Source: Myxococcus sp. CA023
GTDB taxonomy: Bacteria; Myxococcota; Myxococcia; Myxococcales; Myxococcaceae
Assembly (NCBI RefSeq): GCF_010998615.1
Contig: NZ_JAAEAH010000079.1
Location: forward strand, 1-42,873
Length of the DNA: 42,873 nucleotides
Direction: 5' to 3'
Shown here: in pieces, positions 25,271 through 33,946 of the stretch
Numbering within the stretch: the stretch's first letter is position 1
Layout of the letters: every line of letters starts with the position of its first letter
Position numbers and translations under genes: made by a program
The notes under the pieces: model-generated
Seen by the model: the letters and a program-made list of their open reading frames with translations, nothing else
Database searches by the model: none
Told to the model about the DNA's origin: nothing

Positions 25271-27681
25271 GCCGCGATGTCCTTGTCATCCACCCGGCTA
25301 CCACCCCGGCCATGGGCCGCCAGCCGCTCGAAGACGGCGAGCAGGTAGGCATTCCAGTCACGCACGAGCCGGCGGTGGGCCGTGAACTCCATCACCTTGC
25401 CCAGGTTGTGGAAACCCAGTGTCTCCAGGGCGGGCAGGTCCGCGTCCGAGGCCAGGCACTCCGCGGTGGAGCGGCCGCGCCGGGCCGAGTCCGCCACCGC
25501 GTGTGTCACCAGCGCCTGGCGCACGGCATCCGCTTCCCGTGCATCCGGCTCCACCATGACGAGCGAGAAGGCGTTGTACCACTCCGCCCAGAAGAGACCG
25601 GGCGACGCGTCCTCCATGAGGACGAACCCCTGGGGGCCGTCCTTGCCCTCCACCAGGGCGATGCCGCGCGAGCGCCGCAGCCGCGCGTCCGAGTAGCGCC
25701 CGCCCAGCGTCCCCATGGTCATCTCGCCCTCCACCAGGTCCGAGCTGCGCAGCCGCACCACGTCCTGCGTCTCCCGCAGGTGCTGCTCCAGCCAGCGCAG
25801 GTCGGACGTCTCCGCGGGGCGCACGCGCAAATCGCTCCGAGGCGGCGGCAGCGCAGCGTCCACGGGGAGCCGGCACGGCGTGAAGGCATGCAGGCAGCTC
25901 AGGCCCGGGCGCTCCAACCGGCTGGCGATGGCGCCATAGATTCGCGACGTCCACCGGTTGCGGCAGCGCCACAGCGCGCGCAGGTACTCCACATCGTCCA
26001 GGCTCTCCGCGTAGTCGGCAGCGAGCGCCACCAGTTCCTGGGAGATGGATTCGTGCCGGTGGTAGCCCGGCCGCACCACCAGGTGCTGCGACAGCCAGGT
26101 GCGCGAGTAGATGCGCAGCCCGGAGATGTGGCCGTAGAGCCGGCCCTCACGCTGATAGACGATGGCCTTGGACAGGCCGTGGATGCCGCTACCCAGCCGC
26201 TGGTGCGCGTCCACCAGCGGCTCGGGCGTCACCGTCTCGTGGAAGGGGTAGTCGGGAAAGCGGACGTCCGCGGAGCGGAACAAGTCCCACACGTCGGAAA
26301 AGGGCAGCTCGGACGCATCACGCGCATCGGGACACCGCGCCTTGATGAAGGCGTCCAGGATGGCGGCGCGGGCCTCCGGCGCCAGCTCCAGGATGCGCAG
26401 GCCGCAGCGGCGCGGGCGGCTCATGCTGGCGCCCTCCTCCGTCACCGTGAGCTGCCCGGTGTCCTGCACCTGGGCGCGGCAGCGCGAGCGCGTGCCGTCC
26501 GGCAGCTGCAGCATCACGTCGTCCAGCACCAGCCCCGGCGGGAAGGCCTCCCGGCCCGCGTCGAAGGGAAAGGCGAAGCCGCCGGTGTGCAGGTCCAACA
26601 GCGGGCGGACGATGGCCTCCCCCGTCAGCGGCGAATTGAAGGACACCGCGAAGGGCCGCTCCGCGGAGGAGCGGAAGCGCAGGCTGTTGCGGCGGTGGTG
26701 CAGGCTCAGCGTGCGCGGCAGGGCCACCTCCACCTGGTTCGGCTCCGAGGCCAGCACCGCCGTGGTGCCCACATGACACACGCCGCCGAAGTCCAGGCAC
26801 AGCCGCACCACGTCTCCTGGATGGAAGAGCGTGCCCGGCTGCGACTGCTCGCGCAGCACCAGGCGGGACTCCTCCGGCAGCACCTCCGCGCGGGAGAAGT
26901 CCACCAACCGGTTGCCTTCGTGCGTGCGCAGCCCGAAGCCCACCCCCGCGCGCACGGCGCGGCGCAGCAGGCCGCGGATGCGCACCGAGTCGTTGAGCAG
27001 CGGCGCGGCAGAGGAGCGAGCGTGCTCCACGGGGCGCTCCAGCGACACGCCCAGGTGGAAGCCCTGGCCTTCGTGCGCGCGCAGCGGGCGCACCATGCGC
27101 ACCGTGGCATGGCCGGCGCGCAGCACCAGCGTGTCGCCCCGCAGCACCTGGAGCCCTTCCAGTTCCGTGCCCGGCGTGAGCCGCTCGATGCGCACGCTGG
27201 ACTCCAGGCGCAGGCCCAGTCCTCCCGTGGCCACGTCGAGAAGCCGCGCGCGGAACGTCGTGCCATCCGCCGTGAAGCAGGCCTCCAGGACGCCGTGCGG
27301 CTCGCGGCGCTCGGACTCTCGCAGCTCCAGCAATTCCTGGACGGCGCGGCGAAGCGCCGGGCTGGGGTCATCCTCCAGCGTGAAGAACATGTGCCCCGCG
27401 GCGGCCACGTCCACCAGGCTGTGGTGGGCCTGCGCATTGTCCCTGGGGCAGAGCACCGCGCGGATCGAGCGCGGGGTGTAGCGCTCCAAATCCTTCAACA
27501 ACCGGGGAAAGATGTCCGGATGCGTCAACACCAGCGCGGGAGCGGTTTTCGTGAGGAATTCGACCGCCTCCTGCCGGTTGGAGGCCTCGAGCACTTCGTA
27601 GCCATCCAGCAAGGCGCGGAGCCGTCCACGACGCTCCGCCTCCGGATGCACGACCAGCACTGCGCGCGTCGTCACGGTCAT
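25267..27681 (-). CDS. Degenerate receiver / PilZ / acetyltransferase-like multidomain protein
   Basis: 804 residues. Residues 1-115 look like a receiver (AVLVVHPEAERRGRLRALL) whose phospho-acceptor strand reads LVLTHPD, so the usual Asp is replaced and phosphorylation is unlikely. Residues about 125-220 form a PilZ-like barrel (ARLLDVATGGLGLRL). Residues 230-445 form a YcgR-N-like plus PilZ unit, with c-di-GMP box 1 as RRNSLRF (330-336); box 2 reads DLHTGG where D/NxSxxG is expected. The C-terminal 350 residues end in a GNAT-like region (AVADSARRGRSTAECLAS, LPALETLGFHNLGKVMEF). It is first gene of the three-gene operon; GGAGGA just before the ATG gives a firm start. c-di-GMP binding is plausible but weakened by the box 2 changes. 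Confidence 0.78.
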   Translation of the reverse strand: MTVTTRAVLVVHPEAERRGRLRALLDGYEVLEASNRQEAVEFLTKTAPALVLTHPDIFPRLLKDLERYTPRSIRAVLCPRDNAQAHHSLVDVAAAGHMFFTLEDDPSPALRRAVQELLELRESERREPHGVLEACFTADGTTFRARLLDVATGGLGLRLESSVRIERLTPGTELEGLQVLRGDTLVLRAGHATVRMVRPLRAHEGQGFHLGVSLERPVEHARSSAAPLLNDSVRIRGLLRRAVRAGVGFGLRTHEGNRLVDFSRAEVLPEESRLVLREQSQPGTLFHPGDVVRLCLDFGGVCHVGTTAVLASEPNQVEVALPRTLSLHHRRNSLRFRSSAERPFAVSFNSPLTGEAIVRPLLDLHTGGFAFPFDAGREAFPPGLVLDDVMLQLPDGTRSRCRAQVQDTGQLTVTEEGASMSRPRRCGLRILELAPEARAAILDAFIKARCPDARDASELPFSDVWDLFRSADVRFPDYPFHETVTPEPLVDAHQRLGSGIHGLSKAIVYQREGRLYGHISGLRIYSRTWLSQHLVVRPGYHRHESISQELVALAADYAESLDDVEYLRALWRCRNRWTSRIYGAIASRLERPGLSCLHAFTPCRLPVDAALPPPRSDLRVRPAETSDLRWLEQHLRETQDVVRLRSSDLVEGEMTMGTLGGRYSDARLRRSRGIALVEGKDGPQGFVLMEDASPGLFWAEWYNAFSLVMVEPDAREADAVRQALVTHAVADSARRGRSTAECLASDADLPALETLGFHNLGKVMEFTAHRRLVRDWNAYLLAVFERLAAHGRGGSRVDDKDIAA

Positions 27682-28035
27682 ATGTCCTCCTCCACCGGGT
27701 CAGAGCCGCCTGCCCCCGGATGAACCACTTCACGGGTCGGAATGTGACCGCCAGCCTCCACCGCCCCGCCGGACCTTCCGACGGCGACCCCTCACATTCC
27801 CCCCGTGGTTCGAAGTTCCCAGATGCAATGGCCGAACCGCATGCGCGGCGTCCGGCCCGGCTCGCCATCTTACCGGACCTCATGGGGAAGGGAGTGCCCC
27901 AGCATGAGGACAGGGCGGATGTTGGAAAAGGGCCGCCCGCTTGATTCGGGGCCACCCGGGCATCAGCAAAGTGGGGCAAACCGCACCCTGGCCGGCACTT
28001 CAAGTCCCGGTTAAAGGTGGGACTCGGGAGGTGCC
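27682..28035. promoter_or_regulatory. Divergent promoter region, PilZ operon / nadA
   Basis: These 354 bp have no gene. The region should hold the promoter of the leftward signalling operon and that of nadA. CGGGAGG sits just before the nadA ATG. I found no -24/-12 (sigma-54) pair and no extended palindrome. Confidence 0.45.
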
Positions 28036-28968
28036 ATGCGCGCCGAAGTCGACTACGCGAAGGAAATCCAGGAGTTCAAGCGTTCCATGAACGCAGTCAT
28101 CCTGGCGCACTATTACCAGGAGAGCGAAGTTCAGGACCTCGCGGATTTCGTGGGCGACAGCCTGGCGCTGGCGCAAGCCGCGGCGAGCACGAAGGCAGAC
28201 GTCATCGTCTTCTGTGGCGTCCACTTCATGGCGGAGACGGCGAAGATTCTCAATCCGTCCCGGCAGGTGCTGTTGCCGGATCTCAAGGCCGGCTGTTCGC
28301 TGTCGGACCGGTGCCCGCCGGGAGCCTTCAAGGCGTTCAAGGACAAACATCCGAACGCCTTCGTGGTGAGCTACGTCAACAGCTCCGCCGCGGTGAAGGC
28401 CATGAGCGACGTCATCTGCACGTCGTCCAACGCGGTGAAAATCGTGAACCAGGTGCCGAAGGACCGGCAGATTCTCTTCGCGCCGGACCAGCACCTGGGC
28501 CGCTACGTGATGAAACAGACGGGCCGCGACATGGTGCTGTGGCCGGGCAGCTGCATCGTCCACGAAATCTTCAGCGAGAAGAAACTGGTGCAGCTGAAGG
28601 TGGAGTATCCGGAGGCGGAAGTGGTGGCCCACCCCGAGTGTGAGCAGGCGGTGCTGCGCCACGCGGACTTCATCGGCTCCACCAAGGCGATTCTGGATTA
28701 CGCGGTGCGTAGCCCGAAGCAGCAGTTCATCGTGGTGACGGAGGCGGGCATCATCCACCAGATGAAGCGGGCCGCGCCGAACAAGACGTTCATTCCCGCG
28801 CCGCCGGACAACGGCTGCGCGTGCAATGAGTGCCCGTACATGCGGCTGAACACGCTGGAGAAACTCTGGCGGTGCATGAAGGAGCGCACGCCCGAGCTGA
28901 CCATGCCCGAGGACCTGCGCGAGGGTGCTCGCGCGCCGCTGCAACGCATGCTGGACTGGTCTCAGTAG
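28036..28968 (+). CDS. nadA: Quinolinate synthase A
   Basis: Fe-S enzyme that condenses iminoaspartate with dihydroxyacetone phosphate to quinolinate in de novo NAD synthesis. 310 residues, the usual short form. Signature blocks: ILAHYYQESEVQDLADFVGDSL, FCGVHFMAETAKILNP, LPDLKAGCSLSDRCPP, APDQHLGRYV, VVAHPECEQAV and NGCACNECPYMRLN. The cysteines in AGCS, HPEC and the final cluster are the expected ligands of the 4Fe-4S centre. The ATG at 28036 follows GGGAGG. No nadB or nadC is adjacent, so the pathway is split across the genome. Confidence 0.97.
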   Translation: MRAEVDYAKEIQEFKRSMNAVILAHYYQESEVQDLADFVGDSLALAQAAASTKADVIVFCGVHFMAETAKILNPSRQVLLPDLKAGCSLSDRCPPGAFKAFKDKHPNAFVVSYVNSSAAVKAMSDVICTSSNAVKIVNQVPKDRQILFAPDQHLGRYVMKQTGRDMVLWPGSCIVHEIFSEKKLVQLKVEYPEAEVVAHPECEQAVLRHADFIGSTKAILDYAVRSPKQQFIVVTEAGIIHQMKRAAPNKTFIPAPPDNGCACNECPYMRLNTLEKLWRCMKERTPELTMPEDLREGARAPLQRMLDWSQ

Positions 28969-29046
28969 TCCGCGGATAAACGGCAGCAGCGGACATTTGC
29001 CAACTCGCGTCTTGCACCCCGCGAAACACAATGCGATGGAGCCACC

Positions 29047-29646
29047 GTGGCCTTCCGATTCCTCGCAGTCCCCGCGCACCGACTGGTGAACTTCCCCCAG
29101 GCGTTGCCGGACGATGAGCGCCTCGAGCCGGAGCTGCCTCCGGTCCATGAGGCGGTGGAGCGCGCGCTCACCGGCGCTGAATTCCGAGACATGCGAGCCA
29201 AGGACAGGCTGCGCACCCTGCTACAGGGGGACCGTCCCCCGTCGCTGGGCGCGCCCGAGACGGGCTTCGGCCCGTCCGCCATCTTCGCGCATCCCCCCCA
29301 GGACCTCCCGGCGCTGCTGCGGTTGGCGGACGAGTTGGAGAACCTGGCGCGCCGCGAGGCGGGTGAGCGCGCCCTGGTGTGGAAGTGCGGAGATTGCGGC
29401 GCCCGGTACGCGGTGCCGGTGGCCCTGGTGCGCCAGGTGTCCATCCGTTGCGAGCGCTGCGGCACGCCGGTGGAGCTGGCGGCCACGCGCAGCCTGGGTG
29501 AGGAGTCCCTCATCGACCCGTTCCTGGGCGCGGTGAATCACAGCCGCCGGGAGCTGGCCGCCTTCTTCCGCGAGGCCATGGCTCGCGGCTGGCCGGTGCT
29601 GGTGGCCGAGGACAAGCGCGTGCCACGCACGCAGCCCTCGGCCTGA
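29047..29646 (+). CDS. Small zinc-ribbon protein of unknown function
   Basis: 199 residues. The only recognisable element is a C-x2-C...C-x2-C zinc ribbon in CGDCGARYAVPVALVRQV followed by CERCG, like MJ0042-type zinc fingers seen at the N-termini of many myxobacterial proteins, but here in the second half. The N-terminal half is acidic and Pro/Leu-rich without a fold I know. A GTG start at 29047 has GGAG five bases upstream. It lies 78 bp after nadA and may be co-transcribed. The function is unknown; nucleic-acid or protein binding through the ribbon is a guess. Confidence 0.75.
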   Translation: MAFRFLAVPAHRLVNFPQALPDDERLEPELPPVHEAVERALTGAEFRDMRAKDRLRTLLQGDRPPSLGAPETGFGPSAIFAHPPQDLPALLRLADELENLARREAGERALVWKCGDCGARYAVPVALVRQVSIRCERCGTPVELAATRSLGEESLIDPFLGAVNHSRRELAAFFREAMARGWPVLVAEDKRVPRTQPSA

Positions 29647-29706
29647 CGGCGTCCGGCGGAAAACGGGTTCTCGCGCCGCACGGGGGACGGTAGCCTTGCC
29701 AGCCCC

Positions 29707-30519
29707 ATGCGGCGCGCGCTCGTTCCCCTCCTGCGATGTCCCCGGTGCCGGCGTGGCGCCCTCCAGCCGGAGGTAGACGCCCCGGTGCTCTTCTTCGGCC
29801 CGCTGCGCTGCCAGGCGTGCGGCGCCAGCCACCCAGTGGCCGAGGGCGTCGCCGACCTGGTGGTGGACCCCGCCGCGTCCGGCCCGCTGCAGCGTGGCCT
29901 GGAGCAGCGCTGGGTGGCGCGCTCCTATGAGCGCTACATGCGCCCCGTGCTCCAGCGCGCCCTCACCCGCCAGCCGCTGGATGGCGACAGCGAATTCGTC
30001 CTCTACCGCAGCCTCCTGGGCAAACCCGAAGGCACCGTGTTGGACGTGGGCTGCGGCACGGGGCTGCTCGCGCGGCGGCTGGCACATGAGCCCGACGCGC
30101 CGCCCGTGGCCGCGCTCGACCTGTCCCGCGCCATGCTGGAAGAGGGCGTGGCCCAGGTGCGCGAGGCCGGCGTCGCCGTGGACTTCCTGCGCGCCGAAGC
30201 CCCCTACCTCCCCTTCCACGACGGTGTGCTGGGCGCGGTGTTGATGAGTGACGCGCTGCCCTTCGTCGCGGACCTGTCCCGGATGATGATGGAGGTCCAC
30301 CGCGTACTGCGTCCCGGAGGCCGCTGGGTGGCCAGCACCTACGCTTCGCCGGGAGCGCCTCGGGCGCTGCTCCACCGCGGCGTGGGCCTGCATCCACGAG
30401 GGGAGGCCGAATTGCGCCGGGAGGCCGCGGCGGCGGGCTTCGTGCGCTTCGAGCGCGTGTCCCTGCCGTCGCTGCTGATAGTGAAGGCGGAGAAGGGCTC
30501 CGCCCAGACGCCTAGATGA
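29707..30519 (+). CDS. Zinc-ribbon methyltransferase
   Basis: 270-residue class I methyltransferase with an N-terminal Trm112-like zinc ribbon: LRCPRC and LRCQACG, with ASHPVAEGVADLV after it. SAM motif I is VLDVGCGTGLLARRL; later blocks are AALDLSRAML and VHRVLRPGGRWVASTY. Similar two-part proteins methylate small molecules or RNA, but the acceptor is not evident. It lies 60 bp after the zinc-ribbon gene on the same strand, probably in one operon. The 3' end overlaps by 8 bp the stop of the convergent cysteine-cluster gene. Confidence 0.87.
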   Translation: MRRALVPLLRCPRCRRGALQPEVDAPVLFFGPLRCQACGASHPVAEGVADLVVDPAASGPLQRGLEQRWVARSYERYMRPVLQRALTRQPLDGDSEFVLYRSLLGKPEGTVLDVGCGTGLLARRLAHEPDAPPVAALDLSRAMLEEGVAQVREAGVAVDFLRAEAPYLPFHDGVLGAVLMSDALPFVADLSRMMMEVHRVLRPGGRWVASTYASPGAPRALLHRGVGLHPRGEAELRREAAAAGFVRFERVSLPSLLIVKAEKGSAQTPR

Positions 30520-30880
30520 AGATGCCCGCGGACGCGTCGTAGCGCGCCTCGTCAAGCTGCAGGTTCGCGGGCTGGCCGCGCAGCGCGTCCATCACCTGGC
30601 GCTTGGGCTTCTTGCACTTGCTGCAGTCGCACGAGCCCTTCTTGCACGTGCAGTCCGCCTTGCTGCCGCACTGGCACTTGGCGGCGATGAGCGAGTCCAG
30701 CACATCCAACGGGCGCTCCACGCCGCTGGTGGAGGGCTCGACAGCCTTCGGCGTGGCCTCCGCGGCCTTCGCTTCCGGGGCCGGACGCCGGTGGGCCTCG
30801 CAGGCCTCCGCCGCGCCCGGCGCCAGGAGCAGGCCGCTCGCCATCAGCCCTCCGGCCACCCACATTCCGATGCGCGTCAT
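30512..30880 (-). CDS. Exported cysteine-cluster (metallothionein-like) protein
   Basis: 122 residues. It starts with a signal peptide (WVAGGLMASGLLLAPGAAEA) and continues with a charged Ala/Glu/Pro linker. A compact cluster of seven Cys in 21 residues follows: Cys69, 71, 77, 79, 84, 86 and 89 (CQCGSKADCTCKKGSCDC, then KC). CxC pairs separated by Lys/Ser are typical of metallothioneins, which bind Cu, Zn or Cd. An eighth Cys (27) lies at the signal-peptide junction, but the sequence before it (AEA) is not a good lipobox. I do not recognise the family. The protein is predicted periplasmic or secreted, unlike ordinary cytoplasmic bacterial metallothioneins. GGAG-like sequence precedes the ATG. 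Confidence 0.72.
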   Translation of the reverse strand: MTRIGMWVAGGLMASGLLLAPGAAEACEAHRRPAPEAKAAEATPKAVEPSTSGVERPLDVLDSLIAAKCQCGSKADCTCKKGSCDCSKCKKPKRQVMDALRGQPANLQLDEARYDASAGIFI

Positions 30881-31054
30881 GTTGCTCTCCTTGGGGCACT
30901 CCAGGCGCCCCTGCTCAAACGGCGCCTATACCGCAGCCCTCCCCGACTGCCAAGGCCGACAGCCATACCTTTGTCTACCTGGAAAACAGGCGCTGGCCGG
31001 GTTGCAAGGACGGCTCGCCGTGCAGGGAGGCGCCGCGTACAGTCCGCGCCGTCC

Positions 31055-32623
31055 GTGACGCCCCGACACTCCCGCCTCGTCCATGCCGCCGCGCTCGTCC
31101 TGGGGGTGCTCCCCCTGTGGGTGTCGCGCCACCTGCCCCTGGTGGACCTGCCCCAGCACCTGTACCTCATCTCCGTCCTGCACCGGCTGGATGACCCCAC
31201 CACGCTGTACCCGCAGCTGTTCGCCGCGCGTCACGCGCTGACGCCGTACCTGGGCTACTACTACCTGGTCAGCGGCCTCAACTGGCTGCTGCCGCTGGAG
31301 ATGGCCAACCGCGTCTTCCTCTCCGCCTACGTGGTGGGCCTGCCGCTCAGCCTCGGCTTCCTGCTGCGCAGCCTGGGCCGACCCACGTGGCCCGCACTGC
31401 TGGCACTGCCCTTCGCCTACGGCGACAGCTTCAACTGGGGCTTCATCAACTACTGCGCCGCGCTGCCGCTGACGCTGCTGTGCTGCGGCCTCTTCGTGCG
31501 GACGCTGGAGGACACGCCTCGCCGCCGGACATGGGGCATCGGGTTGGCGGTGTGTCTGGTGGCGGTGCTCCTCTTCCATGTGCAGGCCTTCGGGTTCCTC
31601 GCCTTTGGACTGCCCTTGTTGCTGCTCACCACGCGCGTGCCCGAGGACGCACAAGCCCATGGGCTCGCCGCGCGGCTGCGGCCTCGCGTGCCCGCGCTGC
31701 TGGGGGTGGTGCCCGGCGTCGCGCTGTTCCTCGGCTGGGTGGTGCTTCGCTTCGGCGAGCCCGCGGATATCCAGCCCGGGGTGCCCTGGAAGGCGTGGGG
31801 CCCCACATTCTCCCCACAGAACCTGGCGTGGAAGGGCTTCGAGCAGAACCGCGCCGAGTTCTTCCAGGTGCTCGCCAACACCTTCCGGGATGGCTCGGAC
31901 CGGTGGGCCCTGTATGCCGTGGGCGCGGTGGCGGTGGCGGGCTGGGTCGCGGGGCTGCTGAGGCCGGAGCGCTCCGGCACACAGGGCCTGGTGGCGCGCT
32001 CGCGGCTGATGGGGCTGGGCCTGCTGGCCCTGGCGCTCTACTTTCTGCTGCCCTTCGACATCCGCGGCTACGTCTACTACCTCAACACGCGCTACGCGCA
32101 CCTGGCCGCCGCGCTCCTGGTGGCCACCGTCCCGGCGGCCATTCCCGCATGGCGAAGGCCCCTGCGCGTCGCCGCCCTGGGCTGCGCAGTGGTGCTGGCT
32201 TTCGTCATGGCGCGCGGCTACCGCGCCTTCTCTCGGGAGGCGCAGGCCGAATGGGGGCCGCTGGTGGCCGCCACCGCCCCGCGCCCACGTGTCATGGGGT
32301 TGATGTTCGACCCCGGCTCCCGGGTGGTGCGACAGCCCGTCTTCATCCACAGCGCGGCGGTGCTGGCCCGGGCGCGCGGTGGCGTGCCCAACTTCACCTT
32401 CGCGTCCACGCCGCACTCCCCGCTGCGCTACACCGGAGAGGAGCCCCCCACCTTCCCCTCCGAGTGGCGGCCGCAGCAGATGGACTACGAGCGGCAGGGC
32501 GTCTGGTACGACCACTTCCTCGTACGCGGTGCGTCGCCGTCGCGAGTGTTCGGTCCGCGGCTCCAATCCGAGCTGGCCGTGGTGGCGGAGCCCGGCAAGA
32601 GCGCGCTGGTGCGCCGGCGCTGA
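31055..32623 (+). CDS. Multipass membrane protein, possible GT-C glycosyltransferase
   Basis: About 522 residues with roughly ten to eleven hydrophobic segments and a soluble C-terminal part (after YRAFSREAQ). The first loop contains LPLVDLPQHLYL, an acidic/His pair just after TM1, as found in GT-C type lipid-linked sugar transferases, and DPTTLYPQLFAARHALTPYLGYYY resembles their loop 1. That resemblance is weak, so I regard the function as unknown. GTG at 31055 is the first start clear of the divergent gene; its Shine-Dalgarno (GGGAGG) is too far, so the start is uncertain. A hairpin follows at 32662-32680. Confidence 0.72.
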   Translation: MTPRHSRLVHAAALVLGVLPLWVSRHLPLVDLPQHLYLISVLHRLDDPTTLYPQLFAARHALTPYLGYYYLVSGLNWLLPLEMANRVFLSAYVVGLPLSLGFLLRSLGRPTWPALLALPFAYGDSFNWGFINYCAALPLTLLCCGLFVRTLEDTPRRRTWGIGLAVCLVAVLLFHVQAFGFLAFGLPLLLLTTRVPEDAQAHGLAARLRPRVPALLGVVPGVALFLGWVVLRFGEPADIQPGVPWKAWGPTFSPQNLAWKGFEQNRAEFFQVLANTFRDGSDRWALYAVGAVAVAGWVAGLLRPERSGTQGLVARSRLMGLGLLALALYFLLPFDIRGYVYYLNTRYAHLAAALLVATVPAAIPAWRRPLRVAALGCAVVLAFVMARGYRAFSREAQAEWGPLVAATAPRPRVMGLMFDPGSRVVRQPVFIHSAAVLARARGGVPNFTFASTPHSPLRYTGEEPPTFPSEWRPQQMDYERQGVWYDHFLVRGASPSRVFGPRLQSELAVVAEPGKSALVRRR

Positions 32624-32661
32624 GTCCTCCGCCGCTCGCGGCACTGTGACCTGGTGGGCGC

Positions 32662-32680
32662 CATGCCCGCGCGGGGCATG
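32662..32680 (+). terminator. Hairpin downstream of membrane protein gene
   Basis: CATGCCC at 32662-32668 pairs with GGGCATG at 32674-32680 around a 5-nt loop. It lies 39 bp after the stop of the membrane protein gene. There is no T tract, so it is a weak candidate. Confidence 0.4.
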
Positions 32681-32715
32681 CCCCGGGACGGGCGCCGTGC
32701 AGTAGAAGGTCCGGT

Positions 32716-33921
32716 ATGAGTTCCTCCTCTTCGGACCCTCGCTCCCTGCTGGACGCCCTGCGCTCCGGCGCGCCGCTGCCCGCCTTTCCCGCCGAAGCGG
32801 TGGAGTCCGCCCGCGCCATGGCGCGCGACGTGTCTCAGGCCGCCCTCACCCGCGTGGAGGCCCTTCCGGAGCCCCTGGCCCTGGCCGTGCTCGAGGCCGC
32901 CGTGTCGGACGGGCACACCGTCCTGCCGGAGGCCCTGTCGTCCTCGTCGGTGAAGCCCCTGGTCAAGGCCGCGAAGAAGGCGCTGTACCAGCTTCGCTCG
33001 CGGGGCGTCGCCGTGGCCGGGCCCGCGCGTGCCGCCCCGGCCGAGCCGCCCCCCGCCGCCCCCGAGGCCCTCAACGCGCTCGCCAGCGCCGTCACCGGTG
33101 GCGGCGAGCGAGCGCTCGTGCTGGCACGGGTGCTGCGCGGCGCGGGCGTGGAGGTGGTGCAGATGCAGCTGTCCGACGAGCGCGGCGTGGTGGCGCTCCA
33201 GTTGGGCGACAGGAATCGCGCCACCTGGCGGAAGCTGGTGAAGGACGGGCTGGCCCACGGCGGCATCGTGGAGCTGCCGCGCGAGGAAGCCGCGGCCCTG
33301 CTGGCCGAGGCCGCCGGCACCAACCTGCGCACCCGCACGCCCTTCCCCAAAGGACTGGACGTGGTGCTGCGCCACTTTGGTGTCCAGCCGCAGCAGTCGC
33401 CCACGGAGCTGCCTCCGCCCGAGCCCGAGGACATCCGCCGCGCACAGGAAGCCGACGTCCTCCACGACACCGTGGAGCTGGCTTCGTGGCTGCCTCCGGA
33501 GCCCGACATGCAGGTCCTGGTGCAGAAGATGGACGAAGTGATGCACAGCCCGCTGTCGCTGAGCGACGTGCAGCGCCAGGAGCAGCTCCAGGCGGCGGTG
33601 CTCGGCGTGGCCCGGGACTTCTTCACCCCCGAAGTGCGCCAGCGCTACGCGCTGCGGCTGTGGCGGATGGCGGACTACTTCGAGCGGAGCAGCCGCTCAC
33701 GCGAGGCGGACATCGCCCGGGCCGAGGCCCGCCGGCTCTTCCATGGGGCCCAGGAGCCCTTCTCCCGCTTCGCCGAGCGGCTCTTCGAGAAGGTGCTGGC
33801 CCTGGTGGCCGCCGCCGGGGCGCGGGCCGGTGCACGGCCCGGCGCGGACACCGGCCCCGCGGAGGCCGCGCCTGCCCCCACGCTGGAGCGGCGCAGCCCC
33901 GGCGGGCTCATCATCCCCTGA
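32716..33921 (+). CDS. Hypothetical protein, 401 residues
   Basis: I do not recognise this protein. It is predicted cytoplasmic: no signal peptide and no membrane segment. Helical, Ala/Leu/Glu-rich sequence dominates, with an Ala/Pro-rich hinge at about 105-120. A central block with VVALQLGDRNRATWRKLVKDGL and a C-terminal helical part, VARDFFTPEVRQRYALRLWRMADYFERSS, look conserved-type rather than random. A Ser-rich N-terminus and a disordered tail bracket it. AAGG six bases before the ATG supports the start, and codon usage matches its neighbours, so it is a real gene. Confidence 0.75.
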   Translation: MSSSSSDPRSLLDALRSGAPLPAFPAEAVESARAMARDVSQAALTRVEALPEPLALAVLEAAVSDGHTVLPEALSSSSVKPLVKAAKKALYQLRSRGVAVAGPARAAPAEPPPAAPEALNALASAVTGGGERALVLARVLRGAGVEVVQMQLSDERGVVALQLGDRNRATWRKLVKDGLAHGGIVELPREEAAALLAEAAGTNLRTRTPFPKGLDVVLRHFGVQPQQSPTELPPPEPEDIRRAQEADVLHDTVELASWLPPEPDMQVLVQKMDEVMHSPLSLSDVQRQEQLQAAVLGVARDFFTPEVRQRYALRLWRMADYFERSSRSREADIARAEARRLFHGAQEPFSRFAERLFEKVLALVAAAGARAGARPGADTGPAEAAPAPTLERRSPGGLIIP

Positions 33922-33946
33922 GCACAGGGGACCCACGCACGGCCAC

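Noticed and set aside
25312..27723. 803-codon plus-strand frame opposite the PilZ protein
   Set aside because: Antisense shadow with low-information Arg/Gln/His composition. The minus-strand gene has a good ribosome site and recognisable domains.
27682..28035. Sigma-54 promoter ahead of nadA
   Set aside because: A GGCAC occurs near 27990, but the matching GC at the proper spacing is missing, so the -24/-12 pattern is not met.
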